From Pyxidicoccus caerfyrddinensis (GTDB lineage: Bacteria > Myxococcota > Myxococcia > Myxococcales > Myxococcaceae), in assembly GCF_010894405.1 (NCBI RefSeq), contig NZ_JAAIYA010000001.1:431341-495340 (forward strand): a stretch of 64,000 bases of DNA, read 5' to 3'. The notes beneath the pieces are model-generated. The model had not been told where the DNA came from. It did not search any database and worked only from the letters and a program-made list of their open reading frames with translations. Shown one piece after another: positions 1 through 8,523 of the stretch (positions within the stretch are counted from its first letter, which is position 1; each line of letters starts with the position of its first letter). The translations under genes were made by a program, and so were the position numbers.

Positions 1-510
1 CCGAACGAGTTGACGCTGCTGTCGGACACCATCGCCCGCACGCGCCCCACCTGCTACGCCGAGGCGCTCGACTTCACCCGCGACCGCATCGACATGCGTC
101 CCGTCCAGGCCCGCTGGAAGGAGTTCGGCCTGGAGCGTGAGCGCGAGGTCCTGGTCGCGCGCCGCGGGGGTGTTCCGGTGGCCGCCGCCGTCGTGGAGAT
201 GGGCCAGCTGGGTACCAATCTCTACAGTCTGTTGGACATGGCCCGCCTGTTCTCGCTGACCGAGGCGGGGCCGTCCGCATATGTCGCGCTGGTTGATGCC
301 GCTCGTCGCTGGTACTCCGCGCGCCGTCGCACTTCGTTCCACTACATCTGTGAGGACGAAGGGGGGGAGTACGTGCAGGAGGCCGGCATCCACGCGGGGC
401 CTGATCCGTACATGTGGATCATCTCCTCGAAGCTGATCCCGGACTTCCTCGAGCACATCAGTGAACTGACCATCGGGCGCCGCAGCGCTCTCACCACTCG
501 CCAAGGGTAA
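1..510 (+). CDS. Partial acyltransferase-like protein (C-terminal part)
   Basis: The reading frame is open from the first base, so the N-terminus lies outside the window; the TTG at 10 is not taken as a start. About 170 residues remain. The visible part has the mixed alpha/beta look of a GNAT or N-acyl-amino-acid-synthase fold, with a REREVLVARRGGVPVAAAVVE strand-turn-strand and a C-terminal DPYMWIISSKLIPDFLEHI segment. I see no clear acetyl-CoA P-loop, so the family is tentative. It ends 5 bp before the haem-oxygenase-like gene, so the two are probably co-transcribed and may act on a shared substrate. It could also be a myxobacterial protein of unknown function. Confidence 0.6.
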   Translation, partial: PNELTLLSDTIARTRPTCYAEALDFTRDRIDMRPVQARWKEFGLEREREVLVARRGGVPVAAAVVEMGQLGTNLYSLLDMARLFSLTEAGPSAYVALVDAARRWYSARRRTSFHYICEDEGGEYVQEAGIHAGPDPYMWIISSKLIPDFLEHISELTIGRRSALTTRQG

Positions 511-515
511 TTGAA

Positions 516-1259
516 ATGAGCAAGAAACTCGTGGAGGAGCTGTACGTCCCGCACGTCAAGGAGGCGCGTGAGCGGCTCAAGACGAACCCCGCGCTGAAGG
601 CCCTGCTGGACCCGAATGTGAATCCGGCGCTGGTGGAAGGCTTCCTCATCCAGCTCAACTCCCTGGGCGTGTACATGACGGAGCCCGTGGACGGGTGGAT
701 CCGCCGCGCGGGTGAGGCGACGGTGAAGATGGGCCTGGTCGAGGTCGGCGAGAAGCTGACCACCCACGCCAAGCACGAGGAAGGTCATCACCTGATGATG
801 ATCGAGGACACCAAGTCCCTCGTGGCCCGGTGGAACAAGCACCGCACGCCCAAGCTGGACGCGGAGGCCCTGATTGCCCAGGCCCCCACCCAGGCGATGA
901 AGGACTATCGCGCCATCCACGAGGAGACCATCGTCGGTCCGATGCCGGCCTCGCAGGTCGCCATCGAGTACGAGATCGAAAACCTGTCCGTGGTGTTCGC
1001 CCCCGGTCTGATGGACCAGGCGAAGCGCGTGCTCGGCGAGGACATCATGGAGGCGATGTCCTTCGTGAAGGAGCACGCGGAGATCGACGTGGGCCACACC
1101 GCGCTCAACGAGTACATGCTGGGCAAGCTGCTGGGCCAGGTGCCCGAGGCGGCTCCCATCGTCGGCCGCACCGGCGCGCGCGCGCTGGAGATCTACCTGA
1201 ACTTCATGGCCGACTGCGTGGAGCGCGCCGAGCAGATGCTGAAGTCCGCCGCCGCCTGA
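516..1259 (+). CDS. Haem-oxygenase-like diiron oxidase / iron-containing redox enzyme
   Basis: A 247-residue, almost entirely helical protein of the TenA/PqqC/haem-oxygenase-like fold. Candidate metal ligands sit on separate helices: KHEEGHHLMM near residues 87-96, EYEIENLSVV near 150-159, and EHAEIDVGHTALNEY near 188-202. Glu/His on one helix and D-x-x-H on a late helix is the ligand pattern of the HDO superfamily (UndA, BesC, SznF, CADD), which use a diiron centre and O2 for oxidative C-C or C-N chemistry. The substrate cannot be read from sequence. ATG at 516 lies 5 bp after the upstream stop, consistent with translational coupling; no strong Shine-Dalgarno sequence is seen. A terminator follows. 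Confidence 0.75.
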   Translation: MSKKLVEELYVPHVKEARERLKTNPALKALLDPNVNPALVEGFLIQLNSLGVYMTEPVDGWIRRAGEATVKMGLVEVGEKLTTHAKHEEGHHLMMIEDTKSLVARWNKHRTPKLDAEALIAQAPTQAMKDYRAIHEETIVGPMPASQVAIEYEIENLSVVFAPGLMDQAKRVLGEDIMEAMSFVKEHAEIDVGHTALNEYMLGKLLGQVPEAAPIVGRTGARALEIYLNFMADCVERAEQMLKSAAA

Positions 1260-1283
1260 GCTCCCACAGTTCCTGAAGCCTCG

Positions 1284-1327
1284 CGGGCGTCACGGGCACG
1301 AGTGTGCCCGCGGCGCCCGTGGCTTTT
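1284..1327 (+). terminator. Intrinsic terminator after the HDO-like gene
   Basis: Nested hairpin: an inner perfect 7-bp stem (1293-1299 with 1304-1310, loop GAGT) inside an outer 6-bp stem (1284-1289 with 1314-1319), followed by a run of five T at 1323-1327. It ends the transcript of the first two genes just before the convergent monooxygenase gene. Confidence 0.75.
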
Positions 1328-1368
1328 TCAGTCCCCTGCCCTTCCAGCGAGGATGGACACGCTCCGGT

Positions 1369-2994
1369 TCACCCGGCGCGGCGGACCTCGCCGCGGCTCC
1401 GGCGCGCCAGCGGGCGGATGCGTCCGCGCAGCGAGCCCTGCAGGTGCCCCAGGTCCCCACCTCCCGCCGTGCCGTAGACGTAGCGGTCCGGGCGGAGCAC
1501 CACGAGGTCCGCCGCGTGCCGCGCGAACCAGGCGCCGAGCCGGCCCTCCACGTCCACCACCCCTTCCGCCCGGATGGAACCGGTGCGCTCCGCCGCGGAC
1601 ACCGGCAGCCAGCGCGCGCCCAGTTCCGCCGCCAGCGTCCGGGCCTCGCGCTGCGCTTCCAGTGAAGCCCCGGGGCGGGTCAGCACCGCGAAGCCCTCGC
1701 CGAGGACGTCGTCCAGCAGGGCGGAATTTCCGTCCGGCAGCGCCACGCGCGGCTGCGGGAAGTAGGTGCCCTCCGGGGCGTCCTTCTTCGCGCGGCGGGC
1801 GTTGACGAGGAAGCCTTCCTCCAGCGGCATCATCGGCTTGACCTTGTACTGGCGGATGAAGTCACCGGTGACGGGCAGGCGGTAGAGCAGCTGGATGAGG
1901 GCGTTGCGCGCCCGGGCCAGCACCTTGCCGCCCGTCATCATCACCTTGCCCATGGCGTCCGAGCTGCGGATGACCTCCGCCACGTGCGCGCGCCGCTCCT
2001 GCTCGTAGGTGTCCAGCAGGGATGCATCCGCCGCGCCCCCGAGCACCAGGCCCAGCTTCCACGCCAGGTTCGCCGCGTCCCGAAAGCCCGCGCACAGCCC
2101 CTGCCCCAGGAAGGGCGGCATCAGGTGCGCGGCGTCTCCGAGCAGGAACGCCCGGCCCACCCGCCACTTCTCCGCGAGACGGCTGTGGTACGAGTACACG
2201 TTGGCGGAACGGACCTTCACCGACGCCGGGTCCAGGTAGTGCGCGATGAGGCTCCGCACGAACTCGGGCTGGCGCGCCGCCTCCAGGTCCTCGTCCGGCG
2301 CGAGGATGATGTCGAAGCGCATCTCGTCGCGCGCCGTGCGGGTGATGAAGCCGCGGCGCTTGGGGCCGCAGAGGTACGCCGTGAACTCCGGGTCCGGAGT
2401 GGAGGTGGCCACGGTGATGGCGAGCGAGTGCTCCAGCGCCGTCGTCCCCTCGAGCTTCAGCCCCAGGCGCCGGCGGATGGCGCTGTGCGCGCCGTCGCAG
2501 GCCAGCAGGTAGCGGGCGTGCACCGTCACGGCGTGCTCGCTCGCGCACTCCTTCACCCGCGCCGTCACGCCCTCGTCGTCCTGCACGAAGGACTCGACCT
2601 CGTGGCCCTGCCAGAGGCTCACGTGGGGGAAGCGCGCCATGCCCTTGCGCAGCGCGGCCTCCAGCCGAGGCTGCTGGAAGAACGCGCCCACGAAGTGACC
2701 GAAGGGCTGGTCCACCTTCGTGAAGTCCACCTCCGCCAGCGAGCGCAGCTCGTCGTCCAGGTACTTCAGGAGCCGGCACGGGAAGAAGCCCGGCCCCAGC
2801 TCGTCCACGAGGCCCACCGACTGGAAGATGCGCTGCGCCTCGTCATCCACGCTGATGGCGCGGGACTGACCGTGGGGCGCTGGCTCCCGCTCGACGACGA
2901 GGGTGCGCACCCCGTGCTGCCCCAGCAGGTTCGCAGCCATCGCTCCCACAGGCCCACACCCGACGATGATGACATCAACAGACTCTGGAGCCAT
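1369..2994 (-). CDS. FAD-dependent aromatic monooxygenase (MhpA/PheA type)
   Basis: A 541-residue class A flavoprotein monooxygenase. The N-terminal dinucleotide fold is VIIVGCGPVGAMAANLL at about residues 8-24, the substrate-face motif DGAHSAIRRRLG is near 185, and the second FAD motif FLLGDAAHLMPPFLGQG is near 300. These three are the GxGxxG, DG and GD fingerprints of 3-(3-hydroxyphenyl)propionate hydroxylase-like enzymes, which hydroxylate phenolic rings with NAD(P)H and O2. ATG at 2994 was chosen because GGGAGG lies 6-7 bases upstream; an in-frame start 27 codons earlier lacks this. The C-terminus is Arg-rich and family-atypical. It is monocistronic with its own promoter. Actual substrate unknown. 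Confidence 0.85.
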   Translation of the reverse strand: MAPESVDVIIVGCGPVGAMAANLLGQHGVRTLVVEREPAPHGQSRAISVDDEAQRIFQSVGLVDELGPGFFPCRLLKYLDDELRSLAEVDFTKVDQPFGHFVGAFFQQPRLEAALRKGMARFPHVSLWQGHEVESFVQDDEGVTARVKECASEHAVTVHARYLLACDGAHSAIRRRLGLKLEGTTALEHSLAITVATSTPDPEFTAYLCGPKRRGFITRTARDEMRFDIILAPDEDLEAARQPEFVRSLIAHYLDPASVKVRSANVYSYHSRLAEKWRVGRAFLLGDAAHLMPPFLGQGLCAGFRDAANLAWKLGLVLGGAADASLLDTYEQERRAHVAEVIRSSDAMGKVMMTGGKVLARARNALIQLLYRLPVTGDFIRQYKVKPMMPLEEGFLVNARRAKKDAPEGTYFPQPRVALPDGNSALLDDVLGEGFAVLTRPGASLEAQREARTLAAELGARWLPVSAAERTGSIRAEGVVDVEGRLGAWFARHAADLVVLRPDRYVYGTAGGGDLGHLQGSLRGRIRPLARRSRGEVRRAG

Positions 2995-3049
2995 GTCCGC
3001 CTCCCGTTGCGCGACCTGCGAGCTGATCTGCCTTTGAGCCGATTCCCCC

Positions 3050-3088
3050 CTTGACCTGGGAGATAAAGATATCAAGACAACCTGACAA
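3050..3088 (-). promoter_or_regulatory. Probable promoter and operator of the flavin monooxygenase
   Basis: Read on the minus strand, TTGTCA (3088-3083) and TTATCT (3066-3061) are 16 bp apart, a fair sigma-70 pair about 60 bp upstream of the start codon. An inverted CTTGA...TCAAG (3050-3054 and 3072-3076) is centred over the -10 element, a typical place for a repressor operator. The region is markedly AT-richer than its surroundings. No regulator gene is adjacent. Confidence 0.45.
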
Positions 3089-3647
3089 CCCCTCCGGTCC
3101 GATTCTGACTCCCGTCGAATGCTGAGCGGACCGGCGCCGGACTGCCTGAACCCATCCTTTTCCCCGCATCACCTGTTTTCCCCTCGGAAACCGGCCCCAC
3201 TCCCCACTGCCTGGTGGCCCTCCGCTCCGAGCGGCCCGCGCTCCGGAGCGACCCCACCGCGTCCTGTGTCCCCCACCAACCGCTTCATCTATTTGAACGC
3301 ACGAGCGGAAATACCTTGCATGTCTGAGTTTCGCCTTCCCGGAATCGTTGCCGAATGACGACGGCGTGTCTCAATGCCCTGAGTGGGATGGCACCCGGCC
3401 AGGGGCAGGCACCACCGCAACCTGGTGTCTGCCATTCCTTGGAGGCTTCAAGATTGCGCCCGGGCGGGACGACGCGGTGCGCTGCGGGATGAGGCCTCGC
3501 CTGCCCGGCAGCCAACATGGCGGAACCGTGACGCGAGCCCCCTGTCGGGAACTCGGCAGTGACGCCCCACTCCAACGCGCGGCGTCGTGATTTCCAGGGC
3601 TTATGGGGGTTGGATGCAGGCTCCGCAGTTCCTCAAGGAGCAGACAG
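3089..3647. other. Non-coding stretch with one strong hairpin
   Basis: I see no convincing gene here in either direction; short open frames lack start-site signals and third-position GC bias. The one structured element is a stem-loop at 3404-3433: an 11-bp stem with a single G-U pair (GGCAGGCACCA with TGGTGTCTGCC) and an 8-nt loop. It lacks a T tract on either side, so it is not an obvious terminator and may belong to a leader or small RNA. Confidence 0.4.
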
Positions 3648-3860
3648 ATGGAATGGCTCGAGTTCCCCCGTTGGTCCCCCGAAGTGGAGCGGCAGCTGGC
3701 GATGCAGGCCGCCCGGTTGGGCGCGGCCATGAGCCGGGGAGCCCTCACGGCCCGCCGGCCCGGCAGCAGCGCCACCGTGGCGGCGGCGTACCGGCTGAAC
3801 GCGATGCTGCGGGCGTACCCGCGCACCAACCCCTGGGGCCACCCCGCCTCCGAGTGCTGA
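3648..3860 (+). CDS. Small conserved-looking hypothetical protein, 70 aa
   Basis: ATG at 3648 follows AAGGAG by a normal spacing, which supports this start over in-frame codons upstream. The product is short, Arg/Ala-rich and has no signal peptide or membrane segment. It reads as one amphipathic helix (EVERQLAMQAARLGAAMSRG) followed by a basic, aromatic tail ending PRTNPWGHPASEC. No family recognised. It stands alone between the monooxygenase and the convergent menaquinone operon. Confidence 0.45.
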   Translation: MEWLEFPRWSPEVERQLAMQAARLGAAMSRGALTARRPGSSATVAAAYRLNAMLRAYPRTNPWGHPASEC

Positions 3861-4017
3861 GCGCCTCGCGCTCCTGAAGCCCGGCCCGTCCTCCTTCGAC
3901 GGCGCCAGGGCCCGGTCAGCGCGGGAGACCGCGGCAAGGCCCCTCCTCCGCCCTCACCCGAGGGACGGGAGCGCGGCCCCCGGTCTCGACTTTGACTCCA
4001 GAATCAGGCTTCCCGCG

Positions 4018-5499
4018 TCAGCCGATGGAGCGCTGGCGGAGCACGGTGCGCTCGACCTTGCCCATGGCGTTGCGTGGGAGCGCGTCCACCCAGGTGAAGC
4101 GCGCGGGCGTCTTGAAGCCCGCGAGCGACTGGCGGCACCACGCGTCCAGTGCCTCGGCCGAGGGCATGGGCTGGCCGGCGCGGAGCGCGAGGAAGGCCAC
4201 CGGGACTTCGCCCCAGCGGGCGTCCGGCACGCCCACCACCGCGGCCTCCTGCACCGCCGGGTGGTTGGCGAGCACCGCTTCAATCTCCGCGGGGTAGAGG
4301 TTCTCTCCCCCCCGGACGATGAGGTCCGTGCGGCGTGAGAGCACGGTGAGGCGACCGTGCCCGTCGAGCACGCCCACGTCCTTCGTACGCAGCCAGCCGT
4401 CCCGGAGGACGTCGCGCGTGGCATCCGGGCGCTTCCAGTAGCCAGCCATCACCGTGGGGCCGCGCACCTCGATGTCCCCTTCCTCGCCGGGGCCTTGCGC
4501 GGTGCCGTCCTCGCCGACGATGCGAACGTGCATGCCGGGGAGCGGAGGTCCTGCAGTGCGGCCGTCGGCTTCGCCGGGGCGCTCCGTGGTCACCTGGGAG
4601 CACGCCTCCGTGAGGCCGTAGGTCTGGAGCGCCAGCAGTCCCGCGGCTCGCGCGCGCGCCAGCAGCGGGACGGGGACCGGGCCTCCGCCGATGAGCGCCA
4701 GCCGGAAGGTCGGCGGCACGGGCCGGTCACCGCGCGCGTCCAGGACGCGCTCCAGCGTGGTGGCCACGAGGCTCGCGTGCGAGATGCCCTGCGCGTCGAT
4801 GGCCCGGTTGACCGCGTCCGCGTCGAAGCGGTCGTGGAGGATGAGTGCGCCGCCCTCGTAGGCGGTGCGCGTGAGCATGGCGAGTCCGCCCACGTGGAAG
4901 AGGGGCAGCGTGCCCAGCCAGCGGGGCGCGGGATGTGCGCCCAGGTTCGCCGCGGAGGCCCGGGAGGAGGCCCGGAAGTTGCCCTCCGTGAGCACCGCCC
5001 CCTTGGGTCGCCCCGTCGTCCCGCTCGTGAAGAGGACCACCCTGGGCGCGTCCTCCGTCAGTGGCCCACACGTGAGGGATGGCGTGAGGTGAGGGGCGAC
5101 GAAGGACTCCAGGGGCTCCGTGCCGGGGAGCCGGTCCAGCAATGCGCCCAGGGCGAGCACCAGGCGGGGCTCCACATCCTCCACCAGCGGCGCCAGCTCC
5201 ACCCGCGTGAGGCGCGCATTGAGGGGGGCCAGCACGGCGCCCAGGCGCCCCAGGGCCCAGAAGAGGCACACGGACGCCACATGGTTCGTCGCGAGCAGCG
5301 CCACCCGGTCCCCGGCGCCGACGCCCCGGTCCTCGAGGGCCCTCACCCACCGGCCCACCTCCGCGTCCAACGCCCGGTACGTCCACGCGCTGCCGGCGAA
5401 GGTGAGCGCCTCCGCCTCCGGGTGCCTGTGGGCTCCTTCGCGGATGGGACAGGTCCAACCGCCTCGGGGTCCAGCATCACCGGTCTTCGGGTCCGTCAT
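4018..5499 (-). CDS. menE: o-Succinylbenzoate-CoA ligase
   Basis: A 493-residue ANL-superfamily adenylating enzyme that activates o-succinylbenzoate with ATP and CoA in menaquinone synthesis. The phosphate-binding loop LFTSGTTGRPKGAV is near residues 155-168, the A5 motif TYGLTEACSQV near 290, the hinge motif GWLRTKDVG near 370, and the C-terminal catalytic lysine in PRNAMGKVER near 478. Sequence alone would fit other acyl-CoA ligases; the position as last gene of a men operon makes MenE the natural call. It starts 70 bp after menC ends, and that gap holds a GC-rich hairpin without a T tract. ATG 5499 gives a normal family length. Confidence 0.9.
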   Translation of the reverse strand: MTDPKTGDAGPRGGWTCPIREGAHRHPEAEALTFAGSAWTYRALDAEVGRWVRALEDRGVGAGDRVALLATNHVASVCLFWALGRLGAVLAPLNARLTRVELAPLVEDVEPRLVLALGALLDRLPGTEPLESFVAPHLTPSLTCGPLTEDAPRVVLFTSGTTGRPKGAVLTEGNFRASSRASAANLGAHPAPRWLGTLPLFHVGGLAMLTRTAYEGGALILHDRFDADAVNRAIDAQGISHASLVATTLERVLDARGDRPVPPTFRLALIGGGPVPVPLLARARAAGLLALQTYGLTEACSQVTTERPGEADGRTAGPPLPGMHVRIVGEDGTAQGPGEEGDIEVRGPTVMAGYWKRPDATRDVLRDGWLRTKDVGVLDGHGRLTVLSRRTDLIVRGGENLYPAEIEAVLANHPAVQEAAVVGVPDARWGEVPVAFLALRAGQPMPSAEALDAWCRQSLAGFKTPARFTWVDALPRNAMGKVERTVLRQRSIG

Positions 5500-5528
5500 C
5501 CTCGGGCCTCGGGTTCCATGGGCCGTGT

Positions 5529-5558
5529 CCGTCCGTTGCCATGGCGCGGCTCGGACGG
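5529..5558 (-). other. Hairpin in the menC-menE gap
   Basis: Perfect 7-bp inverted repeat (CCGTCCG at 5529-5535 with CGGACGG at 5552-5558). No T tract follows on the minus strand, so it may modulate transcript stability or read-through into menE rather than terminate. Confidence 0.35.
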
Positions 5559-5569
5559 CGCCAACACCG

Positions 5570-6730
5570 TCAGCCCACCGTCTCGGGAGCCAGGCCCAGG
5601 CCGGGCGCCTGGGGCAGCCGGATGTGCCCGTGCACGGGGCGATACGGGTGCGAGGCGGGCTCGTGCGCGAAGAGGCGCCCCACCGCGAGCCCCGATGCCA
5701 GCGCTCCCGAGGGCAGCGCCGCCGCGAGGTGCGTCGCGCCGGCCCGCGCCACCACTCCGTCCAGCGAGCTGGTGACGTACGCCTGCATGCCCAGTCGCGC
5801 CGCCCGCATCGCCACCACCAGGCACGGCAGCAGCCCGCCCAGCACCATCGGCTTGAGCACCACCGCGCCCACCGCCGGGCCTCCGCCCATCAGCGGGTCC
5901 ACCGCCAGCAGTGCCCGCAGCGCCTCTGGCGAGCCGAGCGACTCGTCCGCCGCCACCATGCACGGTGCCCTCCGCTGCACCCGCCACAGCGCCGCCAGGT
6001 CCTCCGGCGGCGTGGGCTGCTCCACCAGCTCCAGGCCGTACCAGCCCAGCTTGTCCAGCGCGCGCTTCGCCTCGGGCTCGGACCAGCCGCCATTCGCGTC
6101 CAGCCGCAGCTTCACGTCCGGCCCCACCGCCTCGCGCACCGCCTTCACGCGCTGCTCGTCGTCCTCCAGCGAGCGGCCTGCCACCTTCAGCTTCAACGTC
6201 CCGTAGCCCTCGGCCACGGCCTTGCGCGCATCCTCCGCCAGCGCCTCCGGCCCGTCCCCGAATAGCAGCGCGTTCACCGCGACCTCCGTACGCGCCTCCT
6301 CCGCCAGCAGCCAGCACAGCGGGACGCCCTGCCGCTGCGCCAGCAGGTCCAGCAGCGCCAGCTCCAGCGCGTGCTCCGAGGCGGGCATGGGCCCTTCCGG
6401 CGTGGTCTGGCGAGAGCGGATGCGCACGCCGTCACCTCGCGCCACCGCCGGCGGGAACGGGGACAGTGTGTCCTCGATGGCGCGCACCGAGTCTCCGAGG
6501 AACTGCCCCTTCAGCGCGTCGAGCCAGGCCCCCAGCGTGGCGCCGCAGTCCGCGAGCGACTCCGTGCCGAACTCCGGCAGCGGCATCGCCTCGCCAAGGC
6601 CCACGTGTCCCGCTTCGTCCTCCAGGCGCACGAGGAATCCCTCGCGCGCCGTATAGGTGCTTCGGGACGTTTTCAGGGGCTGGAGCAGCTCCAGCCGCAA
6701 CGGGGTGAACGACGCCTTGGCGATGCGCAT
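5570..6730 (-). CDS. menC: o-Succinylbenzoate synthase
   Basis: A 386-residue enolase-superfamily enzyme that dehydrates SHCHC to o-succinylbenzoate. The family's catalytic set is complete: Lys-x-Lys in GTLKLKVAG (about residues 175-183), metal ligands in LDANGGWS (about 210), ELVEQPTPP (about 238) and VAADESLG (about 262), and the second catalytic lysine in AVVLKPMVLGG (about 292). These barrel motifs also fit dipeptide epimerases, but operon position decides for MenC. It starts 9 bp after menA ends, so the two are translated in tandem. Confidence 0.93.
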   Translation of the reverse strand: MRIAKASFTPLRLELLQPLKTSRSTYTAREGFLVRLEDEAGHVGLGEAMPLPEFGTESLADCGATLGAWLDALKGQFLGDSVRAIEDTLSPFPPAVARGDGVRIRSRQTTPEGPMPASEHALELALLDLLAQRQGVPLCWLLAEEARTEVAVNALLFGDGPEALAEDARKAVAEGYGTLKLKVAGRSLEDDEQRVKAVREAVGPDVKLRLDANGGWSEPEAKRALDKLGWYGLELVEQPTPPEDLAALWRVQRRAPCMVAADESLGSPEALRALLAVDPLMGGGPAVGAVVLKPMVLGGLLPCLVVAMRAARLGMQAYVTSSLDGVVARAGATHLAAALPSGALASGLAVGRLFAHEPASHPYRPVHGHIRLPQAPGLGLAPETVG

Positions 6731-6739
6731 GGGCTCACA

Positions 6740-7663
6740 TCATCTCAGGTACAGCCCCAACGCGAACAGCAGGCCGTAAACAAGCTGCAGCCGCGCCGTT
6801 CCCCCCAGGGCCGGGTTCAGCGCGGCCCCATGCGCGGTCAGCATCAACCTCAGAGGTGGAACCGCCAGCGGAAGACTCAGCAGGGCCAGGAAGACCCAGG
6901 GGCCTGCCTGCCCCAACGCGTACATGGCGAAGGGCGTGGCATAGGACAGCACGAGCAGCAGCACGTACTCCGCGCGGCCCATACCCGTACCGAAGCGCAC
7001 CACCAGCGTGCGCTTGCCTGCCTTCACGTCCGTCGAGGCGTCGCGCTGGTTGTTCACCACGATGAGCGCGGTGCCGATGGCCCCCACGGGGACTGCCGCC
7101 CACCACGCGGCCGGGTCCACCGTGCCCGCCTGCACGTAGTACGTCCCCGTCACCGCCACGAGCCCGAAGAAGATGAAGACGAACAGGTCTCCCAGCCCGT
7201 GGTAGCCCAGCGGGAAGGGTCCGCCCGTGTACGCGAAGCCGCACAGCAGCGACGCGACGCCAATCGCGATGATGGGCCAGCCGCCCACCACCACGAGGTA
7301 CAGGCCCACCGCCGTCGCCAGCCCGAAGCACACCGCCGCGCCGGCCAGCACCGTGCTCGGCGCGATGAGCCCGCTCTGCGTGACGCGCTTGGGACCGAGC
7401 CGCTCCTGCGTGTCCGCGCCCTTCTTGAAGTCGTAGTAGTCGTTGATGAAGTTGGTGCCAATCTGGATGAGCACCGCGCCCAGCAGCGCCGCGAGCGCCG
7501 GAAGCGCACGTCCCACGCCCAGACCGAACGCGAGCGCCGTGCCCACCAGCACCGGCACCAGCGCCGCCGTCAGCGTCTTCGGCCGCGCCGCCATCACCCA
7601 GAGCTTCAGGCCGGGACGCGGCTTCTCCACCGAGGGATTGACTCCAGGAACCGACGTGCTCAC
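6740..7663 (-). CDS. menA: 1,4-Dihydroxy-2-naphthoate polyprenyltransferase
   Basis: A 307-residue UbiA-family membrane prenyltransferase that attaches the polyprenyl tail to DHNA. Two Asp-rich Mg-diphosphate motifs are visible: NFINDYYDFKKGAD near residues 72-85 and NNQRDASTDVKAGKRTL near 200. About eight or nine hydrophobic spans follow one another, ending LLFALGLYLR. GTG at 7663 overlaps the menH stop by 4 bp (GTGA), which argues for this start; an internal ATG before AARPKTL is an alternative. It acts in the cytoplasmic membrane. Confidence 0.93.
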   Translation of the reverse strand: MSTSVPGVNPSVEKPRPGLKLWVMAARPKTLTAALVPVLVGTALAFGLGVGRALPALAALLGAVLIQIGTNFINDYYDFKKGADTQERLGPKRVTQSGLIAPSTVLAGAAVCFGLATAVGLYLVVVGGWPIIAIGVASLLCGFAYTGGPFPLGYHGLGDLFVFIFFGLVAVTGTYYVQAGTVDPAAWWAAVPVGAIGTALIVVNNQRDASTDVKAGKRTLVVRFGTGMGRAEYVLLLVLSYATPFAMYALGQAGPWVFLALLSLPLAVPPLRLMLTAHGAALNPALGGTARLQLVYGLLFALGLYLR

Positions 7664-8523
7664 GAGCCCATCCTCCCCGCGCCCGCCACCGTGGCGGCGG
7701 GGCTGTCGAACTGCGGCGCCTCGTACCAGGGCGTCTGGAGGAAGCCCAGCACCTCGCGGGCGTACGCCTCCGGCGCCTCCAGGTGCGGTGCGTGGCCGCA
7801 GTCCGCGAAGGCGTGACGCCACACCACCGGCAATTCCGCGGCCATGCGGCGCGCCGTCTGGGTGAACTTCGCGTCCTTCGCGCCGGTGAGCAGCAGCGTG
7901 GGCAGCCGCTGCGCGTGCAATTCCGGCCAGTAGTCCGGCTGCACACCCAGGCCCAGGCACTCCAGCGCTCCGGCGAGCCCCTCCGGCGTGCAGGCGCGGC
8001 GGCGGGCGCGCAGGGCGTCTCGGCGCTCGGGCGACAACTGGCGCAGTCCTTCGAAGAGGGGCAGCGCCTCCCAGCGGTCGACGAAGGCATCCACGCCCCG
8101 GGCGCGGATGAAGGCCGCGAGCTGCGCGTCGGCCTCGCGCCGCGCCGTGCGCTCCTGACGGCGGTGCAGGCCCGGCGAGCCGCTCTCCATGATGAGCCGG
8201 CCGAACCGGTCCGGTGCGCGCACGGCCGCCGCCAGCGCTACGCGCGCGCCCTGCGAGTAGCCCAGCAGATCCACGGGCCCGTGCCCCAGCCGGTCCACGA
8301 GCGCGACCAATGCGTCCACCGTCTCCAGGAAGCCCTCGCGCCCCGTGTGCTGCGGCAGCGGCGTGGCCCCGTGGCCTGGCAGGTCCACGGCGATGGCCTT
8401 CACCGCGCGGCCCAGGAAGGGGCGCAGGTCGTCGAAGGAGCTCCGGCTGCCCGTGAAGCCGTGCAGCAGCACGAGCGGCCGGGGGCCCTCGCCCCACGTC
8501 TCATATGCCAGCGTCACGCCCAT
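7660..8523 (-). CDS. menH: SHCHC synthase-type alpha/beta hydrolase
   Basis: A 287-residue alpha/beta hydrolase. The oxyanion region LLHGFTGSRSSF is at about 18-29, the nucleophile elbow LLGYSQGARVAL near 98 carries the Ser, and the catalytic His lies in DCGHAPHLEAPEAY near 250. MenH eliminates pyruvate from SEPHCHC. The gene overlaps menD by 10 bp and menA by 4 bp; this tight placement is the main reason for naming it MenH rather than a generic hydrolase. ATG at 8523 puts the mature fold at the usual length. The C-terminus runs about 25 residues past the fold and looks disordered. Confidence 0.88.
   Translation of the reverse strand: MGVTLAYETWGEGPRPLVLLHGFTGSRSSFDDLRPFLGRAVKAIAVDLPGHGATPLPQHTGREGFLETVDALVALVDRLGHGPVDLLGYSQGARVALAAAVRAPDRFGRLIMESGSPGLHRRQERTARREADAQLAAFIRARGVDAFVDRWEALPLFEGLRQLSPERRDALRARRRACTPEGLAGALECLGLGVQPDYWPELHAQRLPTLLLTGAKDAKFTQTARRMAAELPVVWRHAFADCGHAPHLEAPEAYAREVLGFLQTPWYEAPQFDSPAATVAGAGRMGS

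Noticed and set aside
342-1097. A 251-codon minus-strand frame opposite the HDO-like gene
   Set aside because: His/Leu/Val-rich antisense composition and no start signal; the sense gene has coherent motifs and a terminator.
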